DNA of 64,000 nucleotides from Pseudomonas fluorescens (GTDB lineage: Bacteria > Pseudomonadota > Gammaproteobacteria > Pseudomonadales > Pseudomonadaceae), in NCBI RefSeq assembly GCF_000968015.1, contig NZ_LACH01000017.1, positions 62,001 to 126,000 on the forward strand. Reading direction: 5' to 3'. Within the stretch, counting starts at the first letter, position 1, and every line of letters begins with the position of its first letter. Shown here one piece after another: positions 8,237-17,885 of the stretch. A model generated the notes under the pieces. It did no database searches and was not told the origin of the DNA. It saw only the letters and a program-made list of their open reading frames with translations. The translations under genes were made by a program, and so were the position numbers.

Positions 8237-9292
8237 TTACTGGATTTCTGCCGGCGTCACCACCACCCAGTTCTTGTCCGCTGTGACCTGCAACCCTTCC
8301 TTGGCCTGAGCGGCGGCGTGCTTGGCCATCATGCCGTTAATCTGGGTCATGTATTTGTCTTTGCGGTTGACCCACAAGTGGATGCCACCCTTGGCCACGT
8401 CGACATCGTGGAACAGCATGTAACCATCGCTGCTCGGGGTATCGCCGCCAACCAGTACCGGTTTTTTCCACTCATCGATGTAGGTCAGGATCGCCGCGTG
8501 CTTGCCGGCCATCCAGGTCGCCGGCGTCCACAGGTACGGGGTCAGTTCGAGGCCGAGGTTAGCCTTCTCGTCATACTTGCCCGCGGTGATCTGCTTGCGC
8601 GCCGTGGTCAGCTCGCCGGTCTTCGGGTCCTTGAGCAACAAGCTCACCCCGATCACGTTCTGCGGTTTGACGTTGTAGCCGTACTTCGGATCGGCAGCGA
8701 CCATCCGCACCAGCTCTTCGGAGGCAGCGGTCATCACGTAGACCTCGATGCCGTTCTCCATCAGTTTGTTGTAGAGCTCTTTCTGGCCGGTGAAGATTTT
8801 CGGCGGATTGACGTCGAGGTTCTTGACCACGTCGCCTTCGTAATACGTCGCCGGCACCGGTTTACCGGACGCCATCAACTCATCGACGTAGCCTTTGAGT
8901 TCCTGGAGGGTGAAGCCGGAGAACACCTGCGCAACCCATGGATAGCAGACCATGTCGTCGACTTCGCAGAGGCGATAGTAGTAGCTGAACAGGCTTTCCT
9001 TGTGGTCGGCAGTGTCTTTGAACGGCATCAGTTTCAGGGAGGGGTCGAGTTTCTCGCGGGTGATCAGGCCCTTGTTTTCCATGAACGGCAGCAACGACTC
9101 TTCGAGGTCGTAGCGGTAACTGGTGTTGTCCATGTCGAACACCGCGTAGTTACCTTTGTTGGCGTTGGCGGCAATCATTGCGTCCAGCGCCTTGGCCTGA
9201 TCGGCTGGCCAATGCTTCAAATCCGTGGCGAATACCTGGCCGGCAAGGCCTAGGCAGAGTGCTGCGGCCAAAAATTTCGGTGCGAGCTTCAT
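8237..9292 (-). CDS. pchP: Phosphorylcholine phosphatase, periplasmic HAD enzyme
   Basis: 351 residues from the ATG at 9292, which has GGGAG 8 bases upstream; ATG 9298 is too close to that site. A signal peptide is clear (MKLAPKF, a hydrophobic core, VFA cleavage near residue 23). HAD motif I is 'VFDMDNTSYR' (Asp53/Asp55), motif II 'TAASEE', and the late acidic motif 'GGDTPSSDGYM'. These match Pseudomonas PchP, which hydrolyses phosphorylcholine and phosphorylethanolamine and so helps use host or plant choline. No choline catabolism genes are next to it. A general periplasmic HAD phosphatase is the alternative. Confidence 0.85.
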   Translation of the reverse strand: MKLAPKFLAAALCLGLAGQVFATDLKHWPADQAKALDAMIAANANKGNYAVFDMDNTSYRYDLEESLLPFMENKGLITREKLDPSLKLMPFKDTADHKESLFSYYYRLCEVDDMVCYPWVAQVFSGFTLQELKGYVDELMASGKPVPATYYEGDVVKNLDVNPPKIFTGQKELYNKLMENGIEVYVMTAASEELVRMVAADPKYGYNVKPQNVIGVSLLLKDPKTGELTTARKQITAGKYDEKANLGLELTPYLWTPATWMAGKHAAILTYIDEWKKPVLVGGDTPSSDGYMLFHDVDVAKGGIHLWVNRKDKYMTQINGMMAKHAAAQAKEGLQVTADKNWVVVTPAEIQ

Positions 9293-9533
9293 CAACATTT
9301 CTCCCTGAGTCAAAGATATCGACGCTAACAAATTAGTGTGACAGTCCTCGTCTGCCTGCGACCGCCCGCGTCCCTTTCGCGTCAGCTGCATCTCTGACAA
9401 CGACACCCTCTTATTCCAAAAACGACAGTTAACAGACCTTTTTGATATTAAATCATTAGTTTTCAAGCTGTTAGGCTTGCCGGTTCGCGGCTGCACCGGA
9501 AGGTAGCCGGCACAAGTCTTTATCGGAGTTCCA

Positions 9534-10925
9534 ATGAATCTGCCGCTGATCCTCAATCTGCTGGTGTTCCTCGCCCTGCTCTTTGGCCTGGCGCAAACCC
9601 GTCACACCACGTGGAGCCTGGCGAAAAAAGTCCTGCTCGCGTTGGTGATGGGCGTGGTCTTCGGGGTGGCTCTGCACACCGTTTACGGTGCCGGCAACCC
9701 GGTACTGAAAGCCTCGATCGGCTGGTTCGATCTGGTGGGCAACGGTTACGTGCAGTTGCTGCAAATGATCGTGATCCCGCTGGTGTTTGCCTCGATCCTC
9801 AGCGCGGTGGCCCGCCTGCACAACGCCTCGTCGCTGGGCAAGATCAGCTTCCTGACCATCGGCACGCTGTTGTTCACTACCGCCATCGCAGCGCTGATCG
9901 GTATCGGTTTGACCAACCTGTTTGGCCTGACCGCCGAAGGCCTGGTGGCTGGCACTCAGGAAATGGCGCGTCTGCAAACCATCCAGACCGACTACGCGGG
10001 CAAGGTTGCCGACCTGAATGTGCCGCAGCTGTTGCTGTCGTTCATTCCGCAAAACCCGTTCGCCGACCTCGCTCGCGCGAAGCCGACCTCGATCATCAGC
10101 GTGGTGATTTTTGCTGCGTTCCTCGGAGTCGCAGCGCTGCAACTGCTGAAAGATGACGTCGAGAAAGGTCAAAAAGTGATCAACGCCATCGACACCCTGC
10201 AAGCCTGGGTGATGCGTCTGGTGCGTCTGGTGATGAAGCTGACCCCGTATGGCGTATTGGCGCTGATGACCAAAGTGGTCGCCGGCTCCAACCTGCAGGA
10301 CATCATCAAACTCGGCAGTTTCGTGGTGGTTTCCTACATCGGGCTGGGCCTGATGTTCGTGGTCCATGGCTTGCTGGTGTCGGCGGCCGGGATCAACCCG
10401 CTGCGCTTCTTCCGCAAGATCTGGTCGGTGCTGACGTTTGCCTTCACCAGCCGTTCCAGCGCTGCGACTATTCCGCTGAGCATCGAAGCCCAGACCAGCC
10501 GCTTGGGTATTCCACAATCCATCGCCAGTTTCGCCGCATCGTTCGGCGCGACCATTGGCCAGAACGGTTGTGCCGGTCTGTACCCGGCGATGCTGGCGGT
10601 GATGGTTGCGCCAACCGTGGGCATCAACCCGCTGGACCCGCTGTGGATCGCGACGCTGGTGGCGATTGTGACGCTGAGTTCGGCCGGTGTGGCCGGCGTG
10701 GGCGGTGGCGCGACGTTTGCCGCGCTGATCGTGTTGCCGGCGATGGGCTTGCCGGTGTCACTGGTGGCGTTGCTGATTTCGGTTGAGCCGCTGATCGACA
10801 TGGGCCGTACGGCGTTGAACGTGAGTGGTTCGATTACCGCCGGTGCGATCACCAGCCAGATCATGCAGCAGACCGATAAAGCGCTGTTGGATGCGGATGA
10901 GCATGCGGAGTTGGCTCACGCTTAA
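9534..10925 (+). CDS. tcyP: L-cystine / dicarboxylate-type symporter (DAACS family), TcyP-like
   Basis: 463 residues, highly hydrophobic, with the DAACS family layout: several N-terminal helices, '[21 protein letters not shown]' region (shown in part), a serine-rich '[13 protein letters not shown]' re-entrant loop and the '[18 protein letters not shown]' motif before '[18 protein letters not shown]'. The pattern is closest to the cystine symporters TcyP/YdjN rather than glutamate or C4-dicarboxylate carriers. It stands alone and is divergent from pchP across a 241-base AT-rich gap that probably holds both promoters. Substrate is inferred from family resemblance. Confidence 0.75.
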   Translation: MNLPLILNLLVFLALLFGLAQTRHTTWSLAKKVLLALVMGVVFGVALHTVYGAGNPVLKASIGWFDLVGNGYVQLLQMIVIPLVFASILSAVARLHNASSLGKISFLTIGTLLFTTAIAALIGIGLTNLFGLTAEGLVAGTQEMARLQTIQTDYAGKVADLNVPQLLLSFIPQNPFADLARAKPTSIISVVIFAAFLGVAALQLLKDDVEKGQKVINAIDTLQAWVMRLVRLVMKLTPYGVLALMTKVVAGSNLQDIIKLGSFVVVSYIGLGLMFVVHGLLVSAAGINPLRFFRKIWSVLTFAFTSRSSAATIPLSIEAQTSRLGIPQSIASFAASFGATIGQNGCAGLYPAMLAVMVAPTVGINPLDPLWIATLVAIVTLSSAGVAGVGGGATFAALIVLPAMGLPVSLVALLISVEPLIDMGRTALNVSGSITAGAITSQIMQQTDKALLDADEHAELAHA

Positions 10926-10945
10926 GTAGCGTCTGACTGTCCGCC

Positions 10946-11009
10946 ATCGCGAGCAGGCTCACTCCTACATTGGAATGCGTTCCCCTGTAGGAGTGAGCCT
11001 GCTCGCGAT
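10946..11009. repeat. REP-type inverted pair
   Basis: ATCGCGAGCAGGCTCACTCC faces its inverted counterpart ending in GCTCGCGAT. It lies between the convergent tcyP and folA genes and may act as a bidirectional transcript end. Confidence 0.85.
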
Positions 11010-11013
11010 GCTT

Positions 11014-11526
11014 TTAGGCTTTTTCCCAAACTTCGAAGTTGTACGCAGGCTTGTCGCCTTCCGCCGGATTTGGCACGTTCGACACCAACTTCCACTGGTT
11101 CAAATCAAACGCCGGAAACCACGCATCCCCTTCCGGGCTCAGCGCCACGCGCGTCAAATACAGCCGATCAGCCTGTGCCAACCCTTGCGCATACAACTGC
11201 GCGCCGCCAATCAGCATCAGCTCATCGACGCCCTGTTCTTTCGCCCATGCTTCGGCCCGAACAACGGCGGCCTCCAGCGACGGATAAACCTCCGCGCCTT
11301 CCAGCACCAGATCCACCTGACGGCTGACCACGATGTTCAACCGGCCCGGCAACGGACGACCGAGGGAATCCCAGGTCTTGCGACCCATGATGATCGGCTT
11401 GCCGAGGGTGGTGGCCTTGAAGTATTTGAAGTCCCCCGGCAAGTGCCAGGGCATGCTGTTGTCGACGCCGATCACACGGTTTTCACCGAGGGCTGCAATC
11501 AGGCTGAGGGGGAGTGATTTAGTCAT
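11014..11526 (-). CDS. folA: Dihydrofolate reductase
   Basis: 170 residues from the ATG at 11526. Reduces dihydrofolate to tetrahydrofolate with NADPH. Motifs are 'LIAALGENRVIGVDNSMPWHLPGD' region with the conserved PWHLPxD, 'IIMGRKTWDSLGRPLPGR' and 'LMLIGGAQLYAQ'. Full length for a chromosomal bacterial enzyme. Its partner in the thymidylate cycle, thyA, lies 40 kb away in this window. Confidence 0.95.
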   Translation of the reverse strand: MTKSLPLSLIAALGENRVIGVDNSMPWHLPGDFKYFKATTLGKPIIMGRKTWDSLGRPLPGRLNIVVSRQVDLVLEGAEVYPSLEAAVVRAEAWAKEQGVDELMLIGGAQLYAQGLAQADRLYLTRVALSPEGDAWFPAFDLNQWKLVSNVPNPAEGDKPAYNFEVWEKA

Positions 11527-11611
11527 GCCGGCGAGGATACCAGAGCCATCCGTCACCCGATAAGCGCCACAGCGGTTATGCTCACAGCTCAATTGAGCGA
11601 CGGGATGCCGC

Positions 11612-12982
11612 GTGACTGAACTGAATAACCTCTGGTTGACGGAAACCATTCGCCTGCGTGAAGAGCACGCAGGCCCCCTGGATGATCTGGAAGCCAACCG
11701 ACTGGCCCGCAGCGCCGGTGGTGACCTGCCGACACGAATTCAACGCCGCGCGTTGTGGCTCGCCGAGCGCGACGGACTGACCAACGCCCTCCAGCATTGG
11801 CTTCAAGGCGCGCGTCTGGCGCTGATCGTGATGGCGGTGCTGGCCATTGTCAGCGGCGCCGGCCTGGCGTTTGCCGCAATGGGCGACGGGCAGACTCCAG
11901 TCAATGTGTTCTGGGCCTTGGGCAGTCTGCTGGGGCTGAACCTGATTCTGCTGCTGAGCTGGGCGCTGGGCCTGGTGTTTGCCGGTGAACATGGCGCAAC
12001 GCTGGGACGCTTATGGTTATGGCTCAGCGAAAAACTCGCCCGCGATGCCAAAGCCGCGCAAATGGCCCCGGCCCTGCTGCTCTTGCTGCAACGACAGAAA
12101 CTCAATCGCTGGGCGGTCGGCGTACTGGTCAACGGCTTGTGGTTGCTGGCGATGCTCAGTGCGCTGGTGATTCTGTTGATGCTGATGGCGACCCGGCGTT
12201 ACGGCTTCGTCTGGGAAACCACGCTCCTGGGCGGCGACACTTTCGTCGCCATGACCCAGGCCCTCGGCGCCCTGCCGGCCCTGCTTGGTTTCAACGTTCC
12301 GACCGTGGAAATGATCCGCGCCAGCGGCGATGCCGCGCTGAACATCGAAAGCGCCCGCCAGGCCTGGGCAACATGGCTGGTCGGCGTGCTGGTGGTCTAC
12401 GGTGTGTTGCCGCGACTGTTGCTGGCGCTGTTCTGCCTGTGGCGCTGGAAAACCGGGCAAGCGGCATTGCGTCTGGATTTGAACCTGCCCGGTTACGCCC
12501 AACTGCGTGAACGGCTGATGCCCACCAGTGAACGCCTTGGCATCAGCGACGCGGCGCCAGAGCAACTGCACCGAATCGAAAACGGTGTCAGCGATCTGCC
12601 AAGCGATGGCGCGCTGTTGGTGGCCATCGAGCTGGACGATCAACGTCCATGGCCGCCGCAATTACCGAAAACCGTGGGCAACGCCGGCATCCTCGACAGT
12701 CGCGAATCGCGGCACAAACTCCTCGAACAGCTGAGCCGCTTTCCCCCGGCCCGTCTGGCCATCGCTTGCGATCCGCGACGTTCGCCGGACCGCGGCAGTC
12801 TGGCATTGATAGCCGAACTGGCGCGCAGCGCCAGCGCCACCCGCGTCTGGCTGCTACAAGCACCGCCGGGCGAAGCGCTGGATGCCGAAAGGCTGGGCGA
12901 CTGGCACGTGGCGCTGCAACAGCTAGACCTGCCGTTCGCCGATTGCGCGCCGTTGAACTGGCTGGAGAGCGGTCATGACTAA
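11612..12982 (+). CDS. DUF2868 family membrane protein
   Basis: 456 residues from a GTG start. About four hydrophobic segments cluster in the first 280 residues ('LALIVMAVLAIVSGAGLAFA', 'LILLLSWALGLVF', 'LWLLAMLSALVILLMLM', 'WLVGVLVVYGVLPRLLLAL'), followed by a cytoplasmic alpha/beta region. It overlaps the DUF3482 GTPase gene by 8 bases, so the two are translationally coupled and probably work together at the membrane. Function of the pair is not known to me. Confidence 0.8.
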   Translation: MTELNNLWLTETIRLREEHAGPLDDLEANRLARSAGGDLPTRIQRRALWLAERDGLTNALQHWLQGARLALIVMAVLAIVSGAGLAFAAMGDGQTPVNVFWALGSLLGLNLILLLSWALGLVFAGEHGATLGRLWLWLSEKLARDAKAAQMAPALLLLLQRQKLNRWAVGVLVNGLWLLAMLSALVILLMLMATRRYGFVWETTLLGGDTFVAMTQALGALPALLGFNVPTVEMIRASGDAALNIESARQAWATWLVGVLVVYGVLPRLLLALFCLWRWKTGQAALRLDLNLPGYAQLRERLMPTSERLGISDAAPEQLHRIENGVSDLPSDGALLVAIELDDQRPWPPQLPKTVGNAGILDSRESRHKLLEQLSRFPPARLAIACDPRRSPDRGSLALIAELARSASATRVWLLQAPPGEALDAERLGDWHVALQQLDLPFADCAPLNWLESGHD

Positions 12983-14351
12983 CCCCTGGAAACCGCCCTT
13001 AAAGCTCGCCGTGGTCGGCCACACCAACGTCGGCAAAACCTCGTTGCTGCGAACGCTGACCCGCGATGTCGGCTTCGGCGAAGTCTCTCATCGCCCGAGC
13101 ACCACACGACACGTCGAGGGCGCACGGTTGTCGGTAGACGGCGAGCCGTTGCTCGATCTCTTCGACACGCCGGGCCTGGAAGACGCCATCGCACTGCTCG
13201 ACTACCTCGAACGTCTGGAACGACCGGGTGAACGCCTCGACGGCCCGGCACGGTTAGCGCGATTTCTTGACGGCAGCGAAGCGCGACAACGGTTTGAACA
13301 GGAAGCCAAGGTGCTGCGGCAACTGCTGACCTGCGACGCCGGTCTCTACGTGATCGACGCCCGGGAACCGGTACTGGCCAAGTACCGCGACGAACTGGAA
13401 GTGTTGGCCAGCTGCGGAAAACCGCTGCTGCCGGTGCTGAACTTTGTCAGCAGCGCCAACCACCGCGAGCCGGATTGGCGCGAAGCGTTGGCACGTCTGG
13501 GCTTGCACGCCTTGGTGCGTTTCGACAGCGTCGCACCACCGGAGGACGGCGAACGTCGACTGTATGAAAGCCTCGCGCTGCTGCTGGAAAATGCCCGCCC
13601 GCAACTGGAACGCTTGATCGCCGATCAGCAAGCCCAACGCCAGGCCCGCCAACAGAGTGCGGCACGGCTGATTGCCGAATTATTGATCGACTGCGCCGCG
13701 TGCCGACGCAGCGTGGTCAGCGAAGCCGAGCAAGAACAGCAGGCCATCAGCGAATTGCGCAAAGCGGTTCGACAACGGGAACAACGCTGCGTCGAAGCGC
13801 TGCTCAAGCTGTACGCCTTTCGTCCACAGGATGCGGCGGCCAGTGATCTGCCACTGCTCGATGGCCGCTGGGGTGATGACCTGTTCAACCCGGAAACACT
13901 GAAACAGCTCGGCGTGCGGGTCGGTGGCGGTATCGCGGCCGGCGCGGCAGCCGGGGCCGGGGTTGATCTGTTGGTGGGCGGGCTGACCCTTGGCGCAGCG
14001 GCATTGGCCGGGGCGATCGCTGGCGGCGCCCTGCAAACCGCCCGCAGTTATGGCAGCCGCCTGCTGGGCAAGATCAAAGGCCAGCGAGAGCTGACCGTCG
14101 ATGACAGCGTGCTGCGGCTCTTGGCGTTGCGTCAGCGGCAACTGCTGCAAGCGCTCGATGCGCGTGGGCATGCGGCAATGGACAGCATTCAGGTGGCCAC
14201 GCCCCAGGACAAAACCTGGCGCGAAGGCAAACTGCCCGAGGCACTGAACAAGGCTCGGGCGCATCCGCAGTGGTCGTCGCTGAATCCGCATCCGAAGTTG
14301 AGCCAGGCAGAGCGACAGGAACAGATTGAAGAGTTGGCGCAGCAGCTCTGA
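12975..14351 (+). CDS. DUF3482-containing GTPase
   Basis: 458 residues. N-terminal G domain with Walker A 'VVGHTNVGKTSLL', switch region 'RPSTTRHVEG' and G3 'DLFDTPGLED'; 'LPVLNFVSS' sits where the specificity motif is expected. The middle is charged and helical, and the C-terminal third contains a Gly/Ala-rich hydrophobic hairpin (about residues 316-355) that could insert in a membrane. Coupled to the DUF2868 membrane protein upstream, suggesting a membrane-associated GTPase module. Biological role not established. Confidence 0.85.
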   Translation: MTNPWKPPLKLAVVGHTNVGKTSLLRTLTRDVGFGEVSHRPSTTRHVEGARLSVDGEPLLDLFDTPGLEDAIALLDYLERLERPGERLDGPARLARFLDGSEARQRFEQEAKVLRQLLTCDAGLYVIDAREPVLAKYRDELEVLASCGKPLLPVLNFVSSANHREPDWREALARLGLHALVRFDSVAPPEDGERRLYESLALLLENARPQLERLIADQQAQRQARQQSAARLIAELLIDCAACRRSVVSEAEQEQQAISELRKAVRQREQRCVEALLKLYAFRPQDAAASDLPLLDGRWGDDLFNPETLKQLGVRVGGGIAAGAAAGAGVDLLVGGLTLGAAALAGAIAGGALQTARSYGSRLLGKIKGQRELTVDDSVLRLLALRQRQLLQALDARGHAAMDSIQVATPQDKTWREGKLPEALNKARAHPQWSSLNPHPKLSQAERQEQIEELAQQL

Positions 14352-14393
14352 ACTTGCGGCGCCGGTTCTGGCCCCATCGTCGGAACGCCGCCC

Positions 14394-14464
14394 GGAGCAA
14401 GCTCGCTCCCACAGGGGATCTCCAGTGTATCGAGGTCAAATGTGGGAGCGAGCTTGCTCGCGAT
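14394..14464. repeat. REP-type inverted pair
   Basis: GAGCAAGCTCGCTCCCACAG faces TGTGGGAGCGAGCTTGCTCG across about 30 bases, between the convergent DUF3482 gene and the following small gene. Confidence 0.85.
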
Positions 14465-14493
14465 GGCCGCAACTCGGTCTCGCGTCTTGAACG

Positions 14494-14916
14494 CTACCAC
14501 CCCGCCTTCAAAAACTGTTTCACCAGCGCCGTCACACGACTTCGATCCGTGCGATCCGCCCGCCCGTCGTTGTCCACATCCGAACTCAATATCAGCTCGA
14601 AAACCCCATCGTTATCAAGATCGCGAGCCGCTGCCTTGTAGGCAATCGTCGGCCCTTCATGAAAATGCAGGCGTACCGTTTCAGGCGTGCCGTCAGCGGA
14701 TGGATTCTGCGAGAAGATTCGCAAGTGACGGCCCTCACCCTCCCCGCTGTTGGACCAGGCGCATTTCAAATACGTTTTGCTGAAAGACTTGAGCCGCTGT
14801 CGATCCGCCTCCGTCGCCTTGCGCTGCAACTGATCATCTTCATAGAACTCAAAATGAACGGTATCTGCCACGCCCTGACCGCTTCGTTCCTGTGCAATCA
14901 CTTTCAAATAACGCAT
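14494..14916 (-). CDS. Small hypothetical protein with EF-hand-like calcium-binding repeats
   Basis: 140 residues from the ATG at 14916, with AAGGAAG 9 bases upstream. The C-terminal part has two tandem acidic loops of EF-hand/FG-GAP type ('DLDNDGVFE' and 'DVDNDGRAD'). The N-terminal 90 residues are a beta-rich unrecognised region beginning 'MRYLKVIAQERSGQG'. No signal peptide is visible, so it is probably cytoplasmic. It is the first gene downstream of the phosphonate operon on the same strand, 86 bases beyond the HD oxygenase stop. Function unknown. Confidence 0.65.
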   Translation of the reverse strand: MRYLKVIAQERSGQGVADTVHFEFYEDDQLQRKATEADRQRLKSFSKTYLKCAWSNSGEGEGRHLRIFSQNPSADGTPETVRLHFHEGPTIAYKAAARDLDNDGVFELILSSDVDNDGRADRTDRSRVTALVKQFLKAGW

Positions 14917-15001
14917 CCGTGCGCTTCCTTGGGAAAAGCCCAGACTGGCCCAATACCGCAAGCCAATCCATCCGCTGCTTCCCTATTGCCTGTGAGACAA
15001 C

Positions 15002-15571
15002 TCAACGCGCCTCGCCGGACAAAACCTTCGCGGCCTTGCGCTTCAACACCTCAAGATCAATCACCGGCACCGCCATTTCCTTGGCCTGCTCATCCCACTG
15101 CCGCATTCGCAAACTGACCGCACACAACGGATCTTGCTCGAAGGCTTCGGCCTCTTCAGTGCTCATCACTCCGCCCTGGTATTCCAGAGTGCGGCGACTG
15201 GCTTCACTCAAGCGCTCGTAGTACCCAGGCTCTTTGAGCGTCAGATAACGCTTGGCCTGAACGTGGTATTCCACAAGCCGCGCCATGCGCTCACTGAAAC
15301 CTGCGCGGCGTAAATAATCCGCGCCCAACCGTTCGTGACTGACCACGCCGAAGCCGCCCATGTTCTCGGCGTTCTCGGCGCAGATATGCCCGATGTCGTG
15401 GAAGAACGCGGCCAACACCACTTCGTCATCGAAGCCCTCGGCCATGGCCAGTTCCGCCGCCTGTGACATGTGCTCGATCTGCGACACCGGCTCGCCGATG
15501 TAATCGCTGTCACCAAAGCGCTCGTACAACGCGAACACCTCAGCGATCACTTGCTCATTGCAGCCCATCAA
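15002..15571 (-). CDS. Phosphonate-degradation HD-domain oxygenase, PhnZ-like
   Basis: 189 residues. HD-fold mixed-valent diiron oxygenase of the type that cleaves the C-P bond of hydroxylated 2-aminoethylphosphonate to glycine and phosphate. Metal and active-site residues expected for PhnZ are all visible: Tyr24 and Glu27 ('DYIGE'), His34, His58-Asp59 and His62 ('FFHDIGH'), His79 and His103 with Lys107. Its start overlaps the end of the FAD oxidoreductase gene (ATGA), so it is the last gene of the 2-AEP operon. No PhnY-type 2-oxoglutarate hydroxylase, the usual supplier of its substrate, is present in the window. Confidence 0.85.
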   Translation of the reverse strand: MMGCNEQVIAEVFALYERFGDSDYIGEPVSQIEHMSQAAELAMAEGFDDEVVLAAFFHDIGHICAENAENMGGFGVVSHERLGADYLRRAGFSERMARLVEYHVQAKRYLTLKEPGYYERLSEASRRTLEYQGGVMSTEEAEAFEQDPLCAVSLRMRQWDEQAKEMAVPVIDLEVLKRKAAKVLSGEAR

Positions 15572-16701
15572 AGCTCTCCCAACACACTCGCTACGTTGCG
15601 TTCAGCCATCGCCGGCCCGACGCTCATGCCGACACCCGTGTGCATCAGTGCCACGCTCACACCCGGCATCGGATGCAGAAACGAGAATGGCCCCGGCCCC
15701 CGTGAACCATAGACACCCTGCCAGCGTTCGACCACTTGCACCTTGCAACCCAACGTCTGCTCGGCCAGTTCAATCATCCAGTTGTCCACTTGCTCGGCAT
15801 TGAACGGCGACGGGTCGCTGCCGTAATGGTGGGAGTCGCCGATGATCAACTCACCGTAAGGCGTCGGGCTGATCAGCAGGTGAATGCCGTTTTCATGCAG
15901 GTGCGGTTCCTCGCGCAGGATTTGCGCTTGCACCGCCGCCGCTTCCGGCAGATCGGCGAAGGCGCCGTAGTGCACGCAACTCAAACCGGTGAGCAACGCG
16001 TGTTGCAAATTGAGGTTGATTTGCGGTCGAGCGCGAAGCATTTGCAGGCGGCAGATTTGCGGGTTGAGCTTGGCGATCGGCTCGGCCAGCAGCGTCTGAT
16101 AATCGTGGCCGGAACAGACGATGATCTGTTCGGCGCTGAAGGATCCGGCGGTGCTGTGCAAGCGGCCGGGCTCGATGTCGCGCACCAGGGTGGAGAAGTG
16201 AAACTCGACGCCGAGTTCTCGGTGCAGGTAGTCGATCAGCGCTGGTATCGCTTCACGGGAATACAATTGTTGATCGTCCATGCCGTGTAACGCGGCGCGG
16301 TGATGGCTGAACTGACCGCGGTACAAATCGCGCAATTCAGCGCCGCGCAACAGGTCGACGCGGTAACCGTGCTCCACGGCGCGACCGGCGCAGAAGGCTT
16401 CCAGCAGGTGTTCTTCGGCTTCGGTGCGGGCAAACAGGTACGAGCCGTTGCGCTTGAGTTGCATACCGGCGAGCTGCGCCCATTGGCCCCAGATCTCGCG
16501 GCTGGCCTTGGCCAGTTCAAGCATCGGGCCCGGGGGTTGGCCGGTGACCAGTGCCTGGCCGAAGTTGCGTACCGAGGCGCCCAAAGGCGTTTCGCTGCGC
16601 TCGAAAACGGTGACTTTCAGACCGCGCTTGGCGGCGGCGTAGGCGTGGGACAGACCGAGAATGCCGGCACCGACGATCAGCATGTCGTTATGTTGTGTCA
16701 T
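15568..16701 (-). CDS. FAD-dependent oxidoreductase of phosphonate clusters (TIGR03364-like)
   Basis: 377 residues from the ATG at 16701. N-terminal dinucleotide-binding motif 'MLIVGAGILGLSHAYAAAKRG' region and a DAO-type fold with 'FERSETPLGASVRNFG' and C-terminal 'HTGVGMSVGPAMAERN'. This family regularly sits beside PhnZ-like HD oxygenases and 2-AEP transporters. Members are thought to oxidise 2-AEP or N-alkylated 2-AEP. It overlaps the HD oxygenase by 4 bases and lies 118 bases after the binding-protein gene with a REP pair between. Exact substrate uncertain. Confidence 0.8.
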   Translation of the reverse strand: MTQHNDMLIVGAGILGLSHAYAAAKRGLKVTVFERSETPLGASVRNFGQALVTGQPPGPMLELAKASREIWGQWAQLAGMQLKRNGSYLFARTEAEEHLLEAFCAGRAVEHGYRVDLLRGAELRDLYRGQFSHHRAALHGMDDQQLYSREAIPALIDYLHRELGVEFHFSTLVRDIEPGRLHSTAGSFSAEQIIVCSGHDYQTLLAEPIAKLNPQICRLQMLRARPQINLNLQHALLTGLSCVHYGAFADLPEAAAVQAQILREEPHLHENGIHLLISPTPYGELIIGDSHHYGSDPSPFNAEQVDNWMIELAEQTLGCKVQVVERWQGVYGSRGPGPFSFLHPMPGVSVALMHTGVGMSVGPAMAERNVASVLGEL

Positions 16702-16730
16702 GGGGTTTTGTCCTGAATTCGAAGCCGCCT

Positions 16731-16794
16731 TCGCGAGCAGGCTCGCTCCCACAGGGGAATGCATTCCAAGTGTGGGAGCGAGCTTGCTCGCGAT
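16731..16794. repeat. REP-type inverted pair inside the phosphonate operon
   Basis: TCGCGAGCAGGCTCGCTCCC faces GGGAGCGAGCTTGCTCGCGA. It lies within the operon, between the binding-protein gene and the FAD oxidoreductase, where it could stabilise or partly terminate the upstream transporter mRNA. Confidence 0.85.
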
Positions 16795-16819
16795 GAGGCC
16801 CTGTCAGCCGATGAAGATC

Positions 16820-17845
16820 TTACTTGGCAGCCACTTTCTCGGACTTGCCGTCATAGCGCTTGCGCCACTCGGTCAGGATTTCGTCGCGATTCTTCGAGGC
16901 CCAGGCAAAGTCGTTCTTGATCAAACGCTGCTCATAATCCGCCGGCAATTCGGTTTGCGGCTTGGCGATACCTGGCTGCGCGAGGACGGCGAAGTTCTCT
17001 TTATAAAGCTCCATCGCCGCCGGGCTGGCGGAGAAGTCAGCCAGTTTCTTCGCCGCGTCTTCATGCGGTGTGCCCTTGATCACGGCGGTGGCTTCGATCT
17101 CCCAGCCCAGGCCTTCTTTCGGCAGGATGATGTCCAGCGGCGCGCCCTGGCGTTTCAACTGAACGGCCGGGTATTCAAAGGAAATACCGATCGGGAATTC
17201 ACCCGCCGCCGCCAGTTTGCAAGGCTTGGAACCGGAGTGAACGTACTGGCCGATGTTCTGGTGCAGACCGTCCATGTACGCCCAACCCTGCTTCTCGCCG
17301 AAGGTTTGCAGCCAGGCGCTGACGTCGAGAAAACCGGTGCCGGACGAAGCCGGGTTGGGCATGACGATCTTGCCTTTGTACTCAGGCTTGGTCAGGTCCT
17401 GCCAGCTCACGGGTTTGCTCAAACCCTGTTTTTCGGCTTCAACGGTGTTGAAGCAAATGGTCGCGGCCCAGACGTCCATGCCGACCCAGGCCGGCGGGTT
17501 GGCGGCGTCGCGGTAGTTGCCGCCGATTTTGCCGAGGTCCTTCGGCGCGTAGCTTTGCAGCATGCCTTGCTGGTCAAGGATCGCCAGGCTCGAAGCGGCC
17601 AGGCCCCACACCGCATCAGCCTGCGGGCGGGCTTTTTCGGCCAGCAGTTTGGCGGTGATGATGCCGGTGGAGTCGCGCACCCACTTGATCTCGACGTCCG
17701 GGTTGGCCTTTTCGAAGGCTTCTTTATAGGTCTTCAGTTGTTCGGCTTCGAGGGCGGTGTACACCGTCAACTCGGTTTTCGCCGCGAAGGCATTCAGGCT
17801 GAAAGCGGTGAGGACAGCAGCGGCCAGGGCCATAGGCTTGAACAT
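16820..17845 (-). CDS. 2-Aminoethylphosphonate ABC transporter substrate-binding protein
   Basis: 341 residues. Signal peptide 'MFKPMALAAAVLTAFSLNAFA' ends near residue 22, so the mature protein is periplasmic. The body ('KTELTVYTALEAEQLKTYK', 'VKWVRDSTGI'-like segment) belongs to the iron/phosphonate type 2 binding fold used by 2-AEP importers (PhnS-type). It follows the permease by 40 bases in the same operon as the ATPase and degradation enzymes, which supports 2-AEP as ligand. An Fe(III)-type ligand is possible by fold but not by context. Confidence 0.83.
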   Translation of the reverse strand: MFKPMALAAAVLTAFSLNAFAAKTELTVYTALEAEQLKTYKEAFEKANPDVEIKWVRDSTGIITAKLLAEKARPQADAVWGLAASSLAILDQQGMLQSYAPKDLGKIGGNYRDAANPPAWVGMDVWAATICFNTVEAEKQGLSKPVSWQDLTKPEYKGKIVMPNPASSGTGFLDVSAWLQTFGEKQGWAYMDGLHQNIGQYVHSGSKPCKLAAAGEFPIGISFEYPAVQLKRQGAPLDIILPKEGLGWEIEATAVIKGTPHEDAAKKLADFSASPAAMELYKENFAVLAQPGIAKPQTELPADYEQRLIKNDFAWASKNRDEILTEWRKRYDGKSEKVAAK

Positions 17846-17885
17846 GATCTTTTCCTGTTTGAGTTGAGGTTTGCGGGATTGGAAA